Part shown: positions 25,746-33,570 of the stretch, piece by piece
Numbering within the stretch: position 1 is the stretch's first letter
Layout of the letters: each line of letters begins with the position of its first letter
Assembly (NCBI GenBank): GCA_022843955.1
Contig: JALHMQ010000005.1
Span: 124,001 to 188,000 of the forward strand
Source of the DNA: Burkholderiaceae bacterium
Lineage (GTDB): Bacteria > Pseudomonadota > Gammaproteobacteria > Burkholderiales > Burkholderiaceae_F
DNA length: 64,000 nt
Direction of reading: 5' to 3'
Notes under the pieces: model-generated
Seen by the model: only the letters and a program-made list of their open reading frames with translations
Database searches by the model: none
Told to the model about the DNA's origin: nothing
Made by a program: the position numbers and the translations under genes

Positions 25746-28700
25746 GTGCACGTCGTCTTCATTTCAAAGTGCGCCGGCAAGGCGATCGCACGGACCCGTC
25801 GCACCCTAGATGGCTACGCGCAGCGCAGCGGCGACAGCACCTGGATGACGCCGATCACCACGGAGGGACTGGCCGAGGTTCGCGCGTTGCTTCGTCGCGG
25901 CGCCTCGCGCAACACCGCCGTCGCCTGCTTTCGCAACGATGGCTACCGCCGCATGCGGCTCCTCTTCACTGTCGGTCGAGCTGGCGCGTTCGACGCGCGT
26001 GGCGCGTCGCCCATCGCCGTCCATCGCAGCACCCGCAAGTCCTCGCCTCCGACGTGGAGCAAGGTGGCGTGTCTGCTTGCCGCTGCAGCTGGCTATGGGC
26101 ACGACCTTGGCAAGTTCGGCGCTGCGTTTCAGGACAAGCTTCGGCAGAAGACACCTACGGCCGATCCGGTTCGCCACGAGTGGATCTCGCTGGCATTGCT
26201 GCGGCGGATGCTCGACCACGGAGACACGGCCGTTCAGGCCTGGTCCGCGCTGTTCGACGACGCTTCCGATGTCAGCTCGATCTGGGTCAACAAGGCGCCG
26301 TTCGACCAGCCGATCAAGGATGCGAAGACTGCGCTTCTGTTTGAGGTCGCCACCCACCACCGGCTGCCGGCCGCGAACACCGTCAAGTTGCATGTTCGCG
26401 ATCCAGCTCATCGCCCCGCCCGGGTGGCTGCTCCGTCTTCGCAAGTCGAAACGGCGCTCGCCTCCGCCATCCGTCGCCTGCAGGCCGCTGCGCCCGCTGA
26501 CGCCGGACCGCTCTACTGGCGCGCCGTCTCCACCGTCACTCGGATGGCCTTGGTGCTCGCCGACCACTACGTGTCGGCAGCCAAGCGTCTCGATCTCGAG
26601 GCAGGCGCGTATGCCAACACAGACCGCGCTACCGGGCGCCTGAATCAGTCGCTCGACTGGCACCTTCTCGAGGTCGGCGACCAGGCGGCGCACATGGTGA
26701 CTCACCTGATCTCGCTGCGTCCACCATGCGTCGACGAAGCTGACGTGGCCCGGCTTCTCAAGCCCTCGCCATCCGGTCCCTATGCTTGGCAGAACCGGGC
26801 GGCCTCCGCATTGCAGGCGTCGATCCGCCAGCGCGATGTCCCTCATCTCATCCTGAACCTGGCCGCCACCGGCAGCGGCAAGACGCGGATGAATGCGAGG
26901 CTCGCCGCCACCGCACGCCCCGCTCACGCCGTCCGCTTCGCCACTTCCCTGAACCTGAGAACGCTCACGCTGCAGACCGCCGACGCGTACCGCGATCAGC
27001 TCGGCATCGCCCCCGACAGTCTCGCGTGCGTGATCGGTGATCGCCTCACCGCCGCCTTGCACGAGCATCAGAAGTCACTGGCACGCCGGCCGGCGCAGAA
27101 GCCCGATGCGATTGACGGTGCCGGTGCGATGGCGTGGGACGACGACGAGAACCAGCGAGGCGCCGAGTTCGAGGTTCTCTCATCGTTCATCTACGACGAC
27201 GCTCCGCCCTGGCTCGATCACTTCTTTCACCGGAACGCCGCCTCCTTGCGCAGCGTTATCGGCGCCCCAATTCTCGTCAGCACCGTCGACTACTTGGTCG
27301 CTGCCGGCGAGCTACCCCGTCAGGCCAGCCACGCCCTCGCCGCGCTGCGCGTGATGACGAGTGATCTCATCCTCGACGAGATCGATGGCTACGACGCGAA
27401 GGCGCTCATCGCCGTCCTGCGCATCGTCACGCTTGCGTCGATGGCTGGACGTCACGTCATCGCTTCATCCGCGACCCTGTCGCGACCTGTGGCCGACATG
27501 CTGTTTCGGGCGTTTCGGCTGGGTGCTTGCTTGCGCCGCGCGCTCGACGAGCCAAGCGGGACGCAGCCCGCGCCATTTCGGGTTTCCCTTATCGACGACA
27601 GTCAATCTCCGGTGGTCTTCGACGCCGGCAGCCCGGCCGATTTCGCCGAGCGCTACGACTTGTATTTGGCCTCGCTCCTCTCCGGCCTGGTCGGCACGCG
27701 GTTACGCGTCCCCTTCCTTCAGCCCGTCGACGTCTCCGACGGCGCTGCCGGCTTCTTCAGTGCTGTCCAGTCCGCCGCTTCGGCGCTTCACGCCTGCCAT
27801 CATCAGGTCGACCCCGTTACCGGCCGCCGCTACTCGGTGGGCCTGGTTCGCATGGCCAATGTGCAGCCCGCTGTTCTGGTTGCCAGCCACCTGGCCCGCA
27901 ACCTCGGCGGCGCCCGCGTTTGCTGCTATCACGCCAACCTCCTCGCTATGCACCGCTTCCATGTCGAACGCTCACTCGATGCGATGCTTTGCCGAAAGCC
28001 GGGCGCGCTGGCGCTGCACGACCATCCCGGCGTTCGTGAGGCGCTGCACGAAGCCACGACCGATGACGTGCTGCTCGTCGTTGTCGCCACACCAGTTGAG
28101 GAGATCGGCCGCGACCATGACTTCGACTGGGCTGTGATCGAGCCATCGTCGTCGCAGTCGATCGTGCAGACGTCGGGTCGCGTTAACCGACATCGAAAGG
28201 GGACGATCGAACGCCCCAACGTCGCCCTGTTGCAGGTGAACTTCAAAGAGGCGACGTCAGCAGGCGCGCGCCGTTTGGTCTTCGTTCGACCCGGGCTTGA
28301 ATCGGATGGGACCCATCCCAGCCATGACCTGTCTGCGCTGCTCGACTGGTCTCGGCTGGATGCTATCGACGCGCGGCTTCGTTTTGCCGGCCACCCCTTC
28401 GCCGACTGCGACGATGCTGCCCTCATCAAGCAGACCCAGGGTTGGATGAAGCAGTTGTTCTCCGATACCGCGGACGGCGCTAGGAACGGCTTCTTCTGGG
28501 TGTACCAGAACCCGTACAACGAAACGCCCCTTCGCGCCCGGTCCCCGGTCGAAGTCGAGGTCCTCGTCAGCCTGGGTGACGACCAATCATCGTCCTACTC
28601 CCTCACCCTGAACGATTCTGGCGAGGCCGTCGGGCGCCGCGTGATCGAGGTTGCCCGCCATCCAGCCGACTGGCTCGTCATCGACGACCCTGGCCTGGCG

Positions 28701-28832
28701 CACCTCGCTCGCCATGCGCACGTCGATCTGGGCGAAGGACTGCGCGTCCGGCTCCAGGGTTTCCGCGAAGACGACGTTGCCCGCATACGCCGGCACTTGT
28801 CATTCGGCTTCTACTTCGACAAACAGCCGTGA
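25746..28832 (+). CDS. cas2-3: Cas2-3 fusion nuclease-helicase (type I-F)
   Basis: About 1028 residues. Residues 1-95 form a Cas2-like domain (VHVVFISKCAGKAIARTRR, NTAVACFRNDGYRRM) that joins Cas1 in spacer capture. An HD nuclease follows (GYGHDLGKFG, HD near residue 119) that degrades target DNA. The helicase has Walker A ATGSGKTRMN (near 376), a DEAD-type box LILDEIDGYD (near 544), SSATLSRPV and QTSGRVNRHRKG. The GTG at 25746 starts the family N-terminus and lies 4 bp after the WYL gene. The fusion is diagnostic of type I-F, but here it is divergent from the Cascade genes rather than beside cas1. Confidence 0.93.
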   Translation: MHVVFISKCAGKAIARTRRTLDGYAQRSGDSTWMTPITTEGLAEVRALLRRGASRNTAVACFRNDGYRRMRLLFTVGRAGAFDARGASPIAVHRSTRKSSPPTWSKVACLLAAAAGYGHDLGKFGAAFQDKLRQKTPTADPVRHEWISLALLRRMLDHGDTAVQAWSALFDDASDVSSIWVNKAPFDQPIKDAKTALLFEVATHHRLPAANTVKLHVRDPAHRPARVAAPSSQVETALASAIRRLQAAAPADAGPLYWRAVSTVTRMALVLADHYVSAAKRLDLEAGAYANTDRATGRLNQSLDWHLLEVGDQAAHMVTHLISLRPPCVDEADVARLLKPSPSGPYAWQNRAASALQASIRQRDVPHLILNLAATGSGKTRMNARLAATARPAHAVRFATSLNLRTLTLQTADAYRDQLGIAPDSLACVIGDRLTAALHEHQKSLARRPAQKPDAIDGAGAMAWDDDENQRGAEFEVLSSFIYDDAPPWLDHFFHRNAASLRSVIGAPILVSTVDYLVAAGELPRQASHALAALRVMTSDLILDEIDGYDAKALIAVLRIVTLASMAGRHVIASSATLSRPVADMLFRAFRLGACLRRALDEPSGTQPAPFRVSLIDDSQSPVVFDAGSPADFAERYDLYLASLLSGLVGTRLRVPFLQPVDVSDGAAGFFSAVQSAASALHACHHQVDPVTGRRYSVGLVRMANVQPAVLVASHLARNLGGARVCCYHANLLAMHRFHVERSLDAMLCRKPGALALHDHPGVREALHEATTDDVLLVVVATPVEEIGRDHDFDWAVIEPSSSQSIVQTSGRVNRHRKGTIERPNVALLQVNFKEATSAGARRLVFVRPGLESDGTHPSHDLSALLDWSRLDAIDARLRFAGHPFADCDDAALIKQTQGWMKQLFSDTADGARNGFFWVYQNPYNETPLRARSPVEVEVLVSLGDDQSSSYSLTLNDSGEAVGRRVIEVARHPADWLVIDDPGLAHLARHAHVDLGEGLRVRLQGFREDDVARIRRHLSFGFYFDKQP

Positions 28833-28912
28833 CTCCAAGCCTTTTCGGTTGAACGCATTTTTGCGGACGATGGTATTTCTCCTCGCTCCATCCCACGTCC
28901 TTCAAGACTTCA

Positions 28913-30463
28913 ATGGAGACCCATCCAACGCTCGCTTCATGCATTGAAGCGATTGCAGCTGGCAACCTCTCCGCCGCTCTGCCGCTCGCCCTCGCCGTCC
29001 AACATCACGCGGCCATGACGAACGACGCTGCGCTCGCCGGCGAGGCCCTCTATCGCCAGTGTCAGATCCACTACCTGCACTCCGACTTTGCCGCCGCCTC
29101 CACAGCCGGCGCGGAAGCAGGGCGCCAGTTCGAGACGGCTGGAGATGATCGTGGGCTGATCAGGGCGCTCAGCGCCGTAGCCAACGCGCACTGCTCGCTC
29201 ATGCAGTTCGAGGAGGCCGGCGAGATCGCGACCCGAGCGACGTCTCTGGCCGAGCGGCTTGGCGATCCCTTGTTCATGTGCATCGCTCGGAACAACCTTG
29301 GATGCGTCTACCTTGAGATGTCCGACTATCAGTCGGCCGAGCCCGTCTTCGAGCAGGTCTGCGCCGAAGGCGAAGCCATGGGCAATGCGAAGGTTGTCGT
29401 CGATGCTCAGACGAACCTCGTCTGGATCACTTTTGCTCGTGCACGCCTGCAACACGAATACGACCCCGCCACGCCCATCCCAAATCTATCTGCGATGTCC
29501 GACGCTGCGGCCAGGCTTCTCTCTGCGATTCAGCGTGCGGGCATGTCCGGTGGCTACGCAGAGGGCGTCTGCCGAACGGTCGAAGCGTTCGTCGCTATCT
29601 GGTCCCGCGATCACTCCGCCGCACGCCTCGCTTTCGCGCATGGCATTCAGATTTCCGACCGACTCGGCAACGCCGTCCTCCGCGCCGGCCTGAAGATGGC
29701 CGAGTGCGAGATCCACCTAGCCGCGGGGGACATGGCGGCTGCATTCGAGTCCATCGAAGAGGCGCTGCGATCTGCGCTTTCCTGTCGCAATGCCCCCCTC
29801 CAGTGGGGCGCCCGCGTCATGCGCGCTCGCTTGCTTCAGATGTTGGCTCGCTACGACGAAGCGATCGACGAATATCGATCGCTGCTGGCATCGCAGCGCA
29901 CATTCCTCGTCGCTGGCACCCTGAATCGGGCGCGCGTCAGCCAGATTCGCAGCGACGCCGCCCGCGAACGTGACTCCCTCCTCTCCCTTGCACGGACCGA
30001 CCCGCTGACGGGCCTCAGTTCAAGGCGCTTGCTCGATGACCTTGACGCCAAGCGGCGCGCTGAACCAGCCGGTTCATGGGCCGTCGCCATGATCGACGTC
30101 GACGACTTCAAGCGCATCAACGATGAGCGCAGCCACCTCGCCGGCGACGCCGTCCTCAAGTGCATTGCCGATGTCGTTCGCGCGACCATCCGCCGCTCCG
30201 ACTTTGCGATTCGATACGCCGGCGACGAATTCCTCTTGGTCCTCCCGGGCGCCTCCAAGGACGATGCGATGCGCCAGGTTGAGCGCCTCCAGGACGCGAT
30301 GGCTTCGCACGCCTGGGACCTCGTAGGTTGGCCGGTCACGATCAGTGTCGGTGTAGCCGTTGGCACGTCAGCTCATGATCTGACGACCATCATCGCCGCT
30401 GCTGATCAGGATATGTACGAGCACAAGCGCCTTCGCCGTCGATCGATAACCTGCTCTGTCTAG
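28913..30463 (+). CDS. TPR-repeat diguanylate cyclase (GGDEF protein)
   Basis: A 516-residue soluble protein that probably makes cyclic di-GMP. The first ~340 residues are helical with tetratricopeptide-like repeats (ALYRQCQIHYLHSDF, ARNNLGCVYLEMSDYQSA). A GGDEF domain follows (TDPLTGLSSRRLLDDL, AMIDVDDFKRIND, RYAGDEFLLVLP). The signature reads AGDEF, a variant often still active. An RxxD inhibitory site (RRSD) lies five residues before it. No transmembrane segment or EAL domain is seen. It starts 80 bp after cas2-3 in the same direction, so read-through is possible; any role in defence is inference. Confidence 0.88.
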   Translation: METHPTLASCIEAIAAGNLSAALPLALAVQHHAAMTNDAALAGEALYRQCQIHYLHSDFAAASTAGAEAGRQFETAGDDRGLIRALSAVANAHCSLMQFEEAGEIATRATSLAERLGDPLFMCIARNNLGCVYLEMSDYQSAEPVFEQVCAEGEAMGNAKVVVDAQTNLVWITFARARLQHEYDPATPIPNLSAMSDAAARLLSAIQRAGMSGGYAEGVCRTVEAFVAIWSRDHSAARLAFAHGIQISDRLGNAVLRAGLKMAECEIHLAAGDMAAAFESIEEALRSALSCRNAPLQWGARVMRARLLQMLARYDEAIDEYRSLLASQRTFLVAGTLNRARVSQIRSDAARERDSLLSLARTDPLTGLSSRRLLDDLDAKRRAEPAGSWAVAMIDVDDFKRINDERSHLAGDAVLKCIADVVRATIRRSDFAIRYAGDEFLLVLPGASKDDAMRQVERLQDAMASHAWDLVGWPVTISVGVAVGTSAHDLTTIIAAADQDMYEHKRLRRRSITCSV

Positions 30464-30541
30464 ATCCTCGAACAGGAGGCTAACGCCAGCGATCGTGCTT
30501 GAGTCGTGGCCCTACACCTCGGCATGCGGCACGACCCATGC

Positions 30542-31000
30542 TCAAGAACCTCGGCAACGTGCTCGTCGCTTGCTGCCGTTCCCTCTCGTCCGCACATGCA
30601 CAAGGCACGGCGCTTCAAGCCCAAAGTGGGAGCAGGGCGCTTCAAGCCCGAGCCGGATTGCGAGCCCGGCTCGTCGATGAGCGCCAGTTGAGCCACTCCC
30701 CGCCCTCGGCACTGCTTGTGTCGACGCCTTCCTGCAGTGAGCGGATGACGCAGCCCGCGCCCTCAGCTGGTCAGCAAGATTGAGCAGGCGTGGCAAGGAG
30801 CGGCCGACCAGGCACTCGAACCTCCAGACCACGAGCACGTCGCGCGGCTCCAGCGCAGCCAGCGCGTCAATCGCCTGCGGACGCATCAGGTCCGGCTCGT
30901 CGCCGTAGTGGGTGAACAGACGACGGCAGCCGGCGCGCTTGAGCTCGTCGATCTGCCGATCGCCGTCGCTATGGCCGAGGAAGGCGTAGCCAATGAGCAT
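30542..31000 (-). pseudogene. Decayed serine recombinase (resolvase) fragment
   Basis: From ATG at 31000 the frame matches the N-terminal resolvase domain (DELKRAGCRRLFTHYGDEP, DVLVVWRFECLVGRSL). The region of the catalytic serine is altered (GYAFLGHSDGD instead of the usual GYARVST pattern). Past about 30790 the similarity jumps to a second frame (CVIRSLQEGVDTSSAEGG) and then to a third (QLALIDEP). At least two frameshifts and a missing C-terminal HTH mark it as a relic of a transposon or plasmid resolvase. Part of 30480-30660 contains a short tandem repeat (GGCGCTTCAAGCCC twice). Confidence 0.7.
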
Positions 31001-31077
31001 GGCCTGATCCTGCACATGCACGGCCTGGGTTGCGGTCCAGGCCCGTGAGCTTGTGCTGATTTCCGCCTGCGAAAGAA

Positions 31078-31187
31078 TGGGAGCGGCGGCAGGGCTTGAA
31101 CCTGCGACCTTCCGGCCCATACACTGCATTGTCGAGGTGCACGTGTATGTCGAAAACCGGAGCTCTGTCCGACTGAGCTACACCGCA
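31078..31187 (-). tRNA. tRNA-Arg(UCG)-like gene with a 32-nt hairpin at anticodon position 37/38
   Basis: The minus strand folds as a tRNA. The acceptor arm is TGCGGTG with CGCCGCT (six of seven pairs, 1-72 mismatch), and CCA is encoded. The D-arm is GCTC/GAGC with a GG-containing loop. The anticodon stem is CCGGT/GCCGG, the variable loop AAGGTC, and the T-arm GCAGG/CCTGC with loop TTCAAGC. After the loop bases TTTCGA an extra 32 nt (31118-31149) are inserted. They form a hairpin with arms CATACAC and GTGTATG and inner TGCA/TGCA. Without them the loop has seven bases with anticodon TCG. It may be a pseudo-tRNA, or it may need unusual processing. Confidence 0.6.
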
Positions 31188-31193
31188 TAAAAG

Positions 31194-31673
31194 CTACGCC
31201 TTCTTCAACTTCTCAATGCCGCCGCGACGTGCGACTTTGCGCTTCATCTCTTGCACCTCGCGGAACTCGGGTTCGAGTTTCTTCAGTTTCTCTACAAGAC
31301 CGCTGAGGTCGTACTCATTGCTCAGCTTGCCGCGGTGATGAGCCCGCCGTTCAATCCGTTTGACCAGGCCCGCCGCTTCCAACTCAGCAATGTGACGCTG
31401 GATCTGGCGCGGGCCTAGTCCGATGCGCTCGCTGAGCGCCTCCTTGCTGGGATAGGGCTTGCGGTCCTCATCCCACCAGTGATCGGCAATCTGCAGGAGA
31501 ATGGTGAGCTGCGTCGGGTTGAGACCAAGCCGCGCCTGCGCCCGAAACAGCAGCGACGGCAATATCGCAAAGCCGAGTTTTATGACCGCCCGGCCCCACT
31601 TTTTGTCTGACTGTTGGGATGGGGCGGCGGCTTTGGGAAACTCCACCACCTTGCCGCTTGATTTTTCGCTCAT
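31194..31673 (-). CDS. Winged helix-turn-helix protein (HTH_36-like)
   Basis: A protein of 159 residues. The central domain (LNPTQLTILLQIADHWW, PSKEALSERIGLGPRQIQRH, ELEAAGLVKRIERRA) is a winged HTH of the type found in plasmid and phage replication or regulatory proteins. The C-terminus is Lys/Glu rich (VEKLKKLEPEFREVQEMKRK), probably a coiled coil. I chose ATG at 31673 (MSEKSSGKVVEFP); an upstream in-frame start at 31940 would add a low-complexity shadow. The DNA just upstream carries GGTCAC/GTGACC motifs like iteron array 2, suggesting a replication or copy-control role. That link is inference. Confidence 0.65.
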   Translation of the reverse strand: MSEKSSGKVVEFPKAAAPSQQSDKKWGRAVIKLGFAILPSLLFRAQARLGLNPTQLTILLQIADHWWDEDRKPYPSKEALSERIGLGPRQIQRHIAELEAAGLVKRIERRAHHRGKLSNEYDLSGLVEKLKKLEPEFREVQEMKRKVARRGGIEKLKKA

Positions 31674-31747
31674 GCTGTTGCTCCTGCAATTTGCTTCAGC
31701 GCTCAAGATATCCTCGACCGACCTGAGAAACAATGAGGTAGCACCGG

Positions 31748-31816
31748 TCACTGGTGACTTGTAGGACAGGTCACCAGCTTCTGGTCGGACTGGTCGCAGG
31801 TGACCTATGAAGTAGG
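31748..31816. repeat. GGTCAC/GTGACC motif cluster upstream of the HTH gene
   Basis: Several copies of GGTCAC or its reverse GTGACC/GTGAC lie within 70 bp (CCGGTCACTGGTGAC, GACAGGTCACCAG, CGCAGGTGACCTATG). They share the core of iteron array 2 at 9.2-9.97 kb. They could be binding sites for the second initiator or for the adjacent HTH protein. The remainder of 31674-31974 has no gene. Confidence 0.4.
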
Positions 31817-31974
31817 ACGCCGACAATCGGACAAACGCGATACGACGAACGAGGAATATCGCGCTCCGGTCGCAAATGACCAGTGGTCCGCACCAAACGT
31901 GAGACGCGCCAGCGTCCGCGGCAGCCGGGCTGCGGGACATACTGGCCGCGCTCCTTCCCTGCGGTGAGGGGTGT

Positions 31975-32943
31975 TCAAATCACGATGCGCTCGACCTCAT
32001 CGAGACTGACCGCGTCATCGCGGCGGTCGTAGAGGCCGGTCGTGCGGGCGCTTTCGTGATTGGCCATCTGCTGCGCGACTTCCAGCTTGCCACCGTTGCG
32101 CAGGTATTCGGTGATGCCGGTCGCCCGAAACGTGTGGCACCCGATCTTCGTCTTGATGCCGGCCGCCTCGGCATGCCGACGGATCATGCGATACACGTCC
32201 GGCTGCGTCATCGGCCGGTCGGTGAGCTGGCCCGCGCGGCCCGCCGCCGTGCGGAAGAGGGGGCTTTTCTCGGCCTCACCTAGCCCGGCTTGCTCGATGT
32301 AGGCGTGCAGATAGGCCTCAAGGTTGTGGTGGCAGGGCATCTCGTGCCGCTTGCCGCCTTTCTCGTGTAGTCGCACCCAGCTGCGCCGGCCCTGCACATA
32401 GACATCTTCGACCCGCATCTGCACCGCGGCGCCAACGCGCGCGAATGTGTAGACCATCAACCCTATTAGCGCCCGGTCGCGCAGGCCGACCGGCGTGCTG
32501 ATGTCGATTGAATCGAGCAGCGCGCGCGCCTCGTCGGCGCCTAGCACCGGCGTCTTGCCTTTCTTGACGACGTGCTTCGGGCCGCGCACCGCGCTCGCCG
32601 GATTGACGGCGATAACCTGGCCGACCACCAGCCAGTCGAACAACATGCGGATCCCCGCGAGATGCAGCTTCACCGAGGGTGCCGAAAGGCGCTTGCGCAA
32701 CGTCTCGACGTAGGCCGCCACATGCACGGGCTCAATGTCGGCGAGCTCGTTCAGGCCGACGTGCTCGCACCAGGTGGCGAACTCGGTTGCTGCGCGCGCG
32801 TAAGCCTTGCGCGTGTTCGCGTTACGGATGTTGGCGGTGAAGAACTCGACGAAGCGCTTGCCTGCGTCGGCCGTCGGCCGGAACAGTGCTGGCAGCGCGA
32901 CAGAGGCGCCGCCAACGAGGGTCATATCAGCCGACATCGACAC
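31975..32943 (-). CDS. XerC/XerD-like tyrosine recombinase
   Basis: A 322-residue tyrosine recombinase. The core-binding domain covers residues ~25-110 (FFTANIRNANTRKAYARA). The catalytic domain shows Arg in MVYTFARVGAAVQMRV, Lys in LHEKGGKRHEMPCH, HTFRATGITEYLRNGG (H-x-x-R), MANHESARTTGLYDRR (H and Tyr). One deviation is ARVG for the more usual GLR-I/L-S. It overlaps the end of the 172-residue gene upstream by 17 bp, forming a two-gene operon. It probably mobilises the accessory segment that holds the patatin cassette; a tRNA-like gene lies about 790 bp downstream. Confidence 0.87.
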   Translation of the reverse strand: MSMSADMTLVGGASVALPALFRPTADAGKRFVEFFTANIRNANTRKAYARAATEFATWCEHVGLNELADIEPVHVAAYVETLRKRLSAPSVKLHLAGIRMLFDWLVVGQVIAVNPASAVRGPKHVVKKGKTPVLGADEARALLDSIDISTPVGLRDRALIGLMVYTFARVGAAVQMRVEDVYVQGRRSWVRLHEKGGKRHEMPCHHNLEAYLHAYIEQAGLGEAEKSPLFRTAAGRAGQLTDRPMTQPDVYRMIRRHAEAAGIKTKIGCHTFRATGITEYLRNGGKLEVAQQMANHESARTTGLYDRRDDAVSLDEVERIVI

Positions 32944-33445
32944 TCCACACCTGAATCCCGTCGCGCTCCAAGTCGGGTAGGCGCTGCGTGCCCAGGTAGG
33001 CAGGTGAAATGAAGAAGACGTAGCGGAACTTCTCCGCGGAGCCAGCGAGTTTCGCCAGATCCATAGCCAGCTTGCGGTTGTTGGCAGGGTGAACGGCCGC
33101 GAAGGTCTCGGCGCCGACCAGGCCCGGCGCCACGCTCATGACATCGAGCGGTTGCGCCGCATGGGCGCCAGGCGCGAGGTGGAAACCGCCAGCGTCTGGA
33201 TGCAGCAGCAGCAGCTCTCGCGTTGCCGCCAGTGCGGCGAGATAAGTCCAGGTTTGATTGACCTGTTCAATGAAATTGAGCTCGTGCCCGTCGACTGGAT
33301 GACGGCCGACAGTCTCGAACTTCATTCGTCGCAGCAGCGCAAGTGGATCGGCGCCTTGCGTCATCAGCCAAGTGATGGTCTTCCCGGTTGCCCGGCGGAT
33401 GCCTGCCACCTGGTCATCGATCTCCGCCAGAGACTCAATCAGCAT
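32927..33445 (-). CDS. Hypothetical protein co-transcribed with the recombinase (172 aa)
   Basis: A 172-residue soluble protein with no signal or membrane segment. It has helical N-terminal sequence (LIESLAEIDDQVAGIRRATG), a middle part with TYLAALAATRELLLLHPDAG, and a C-terminal half with RKLAMDLAKLAGSAEKFRY and FFISPAYLGTQ. I do not recognise the family. It overlaps the recombinase start by 17 bp, and its promoter region holds a perfect inverted repeat (33467-33490). It may be an accessory factor of the recombinase. Confidence 0.55.
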   Translation of the reverse strand: MLIESLAEIDDQVAGIRRATGKTITWLMTQGADPLALLRRMKFETVGRHPVDGHELNFIEQVNQTWTYLAALAATRELLLLHPDAGGFHLAPGAHAAQPLDVMSVAPGLVGAETFAAVHPANNRKLAMDLAKLAGSAEKFRYVFFISPAYLGTQRLPDLERDGIQVWSVDVG

Positions 33446-33466
33446 CGGCCCCTCACCTCCATTAGC

Positions 33467-33490
33467 GCATGATAACGTCCTTTATCATGC
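33467..33490. promoter_or_regulatory. Inverted repeat operator upstream of the 172-aa gene and recombinase
   Basis: Arms GCATGATAA (33467-33475) and TTATCATGC (33482-33490) are exact reverse complements around six bases. The repeat is 22 bp upstream of the gene start at 33445, a typical repressor position, and it overlaps an AT-rich promoter-like stretch. Confidence 0.55.
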
Positions 33491-33570
33491 TTAATAATAC
33501 CGACACCTGGGTGCTCAATGCGTGCGCAACTGGCTAGTTTTGCTTGAATCGTTTGGTTGCGTCGACCAGG

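Noticed and set aside
25806-27068. A 420-codon minus-strand frame opposite cas2-3
   Set aside because: It is a shadow of the Cas2-3 gene, with no recognisable domain.
17113-28832. A CRISPR-associated transposon (Tn7-like, I-F3)
   Set aside because: No tnsA, tnsB, tnsC or tniQ-like gene is present. cas1 and a nuclease-competent Cas2-3 are present, which these transposons lack.
31118-31149. A group I intron in the tRNA-like gene
   Set aside because: The insertion is only 32 nt, far too short for a group I or II intron.
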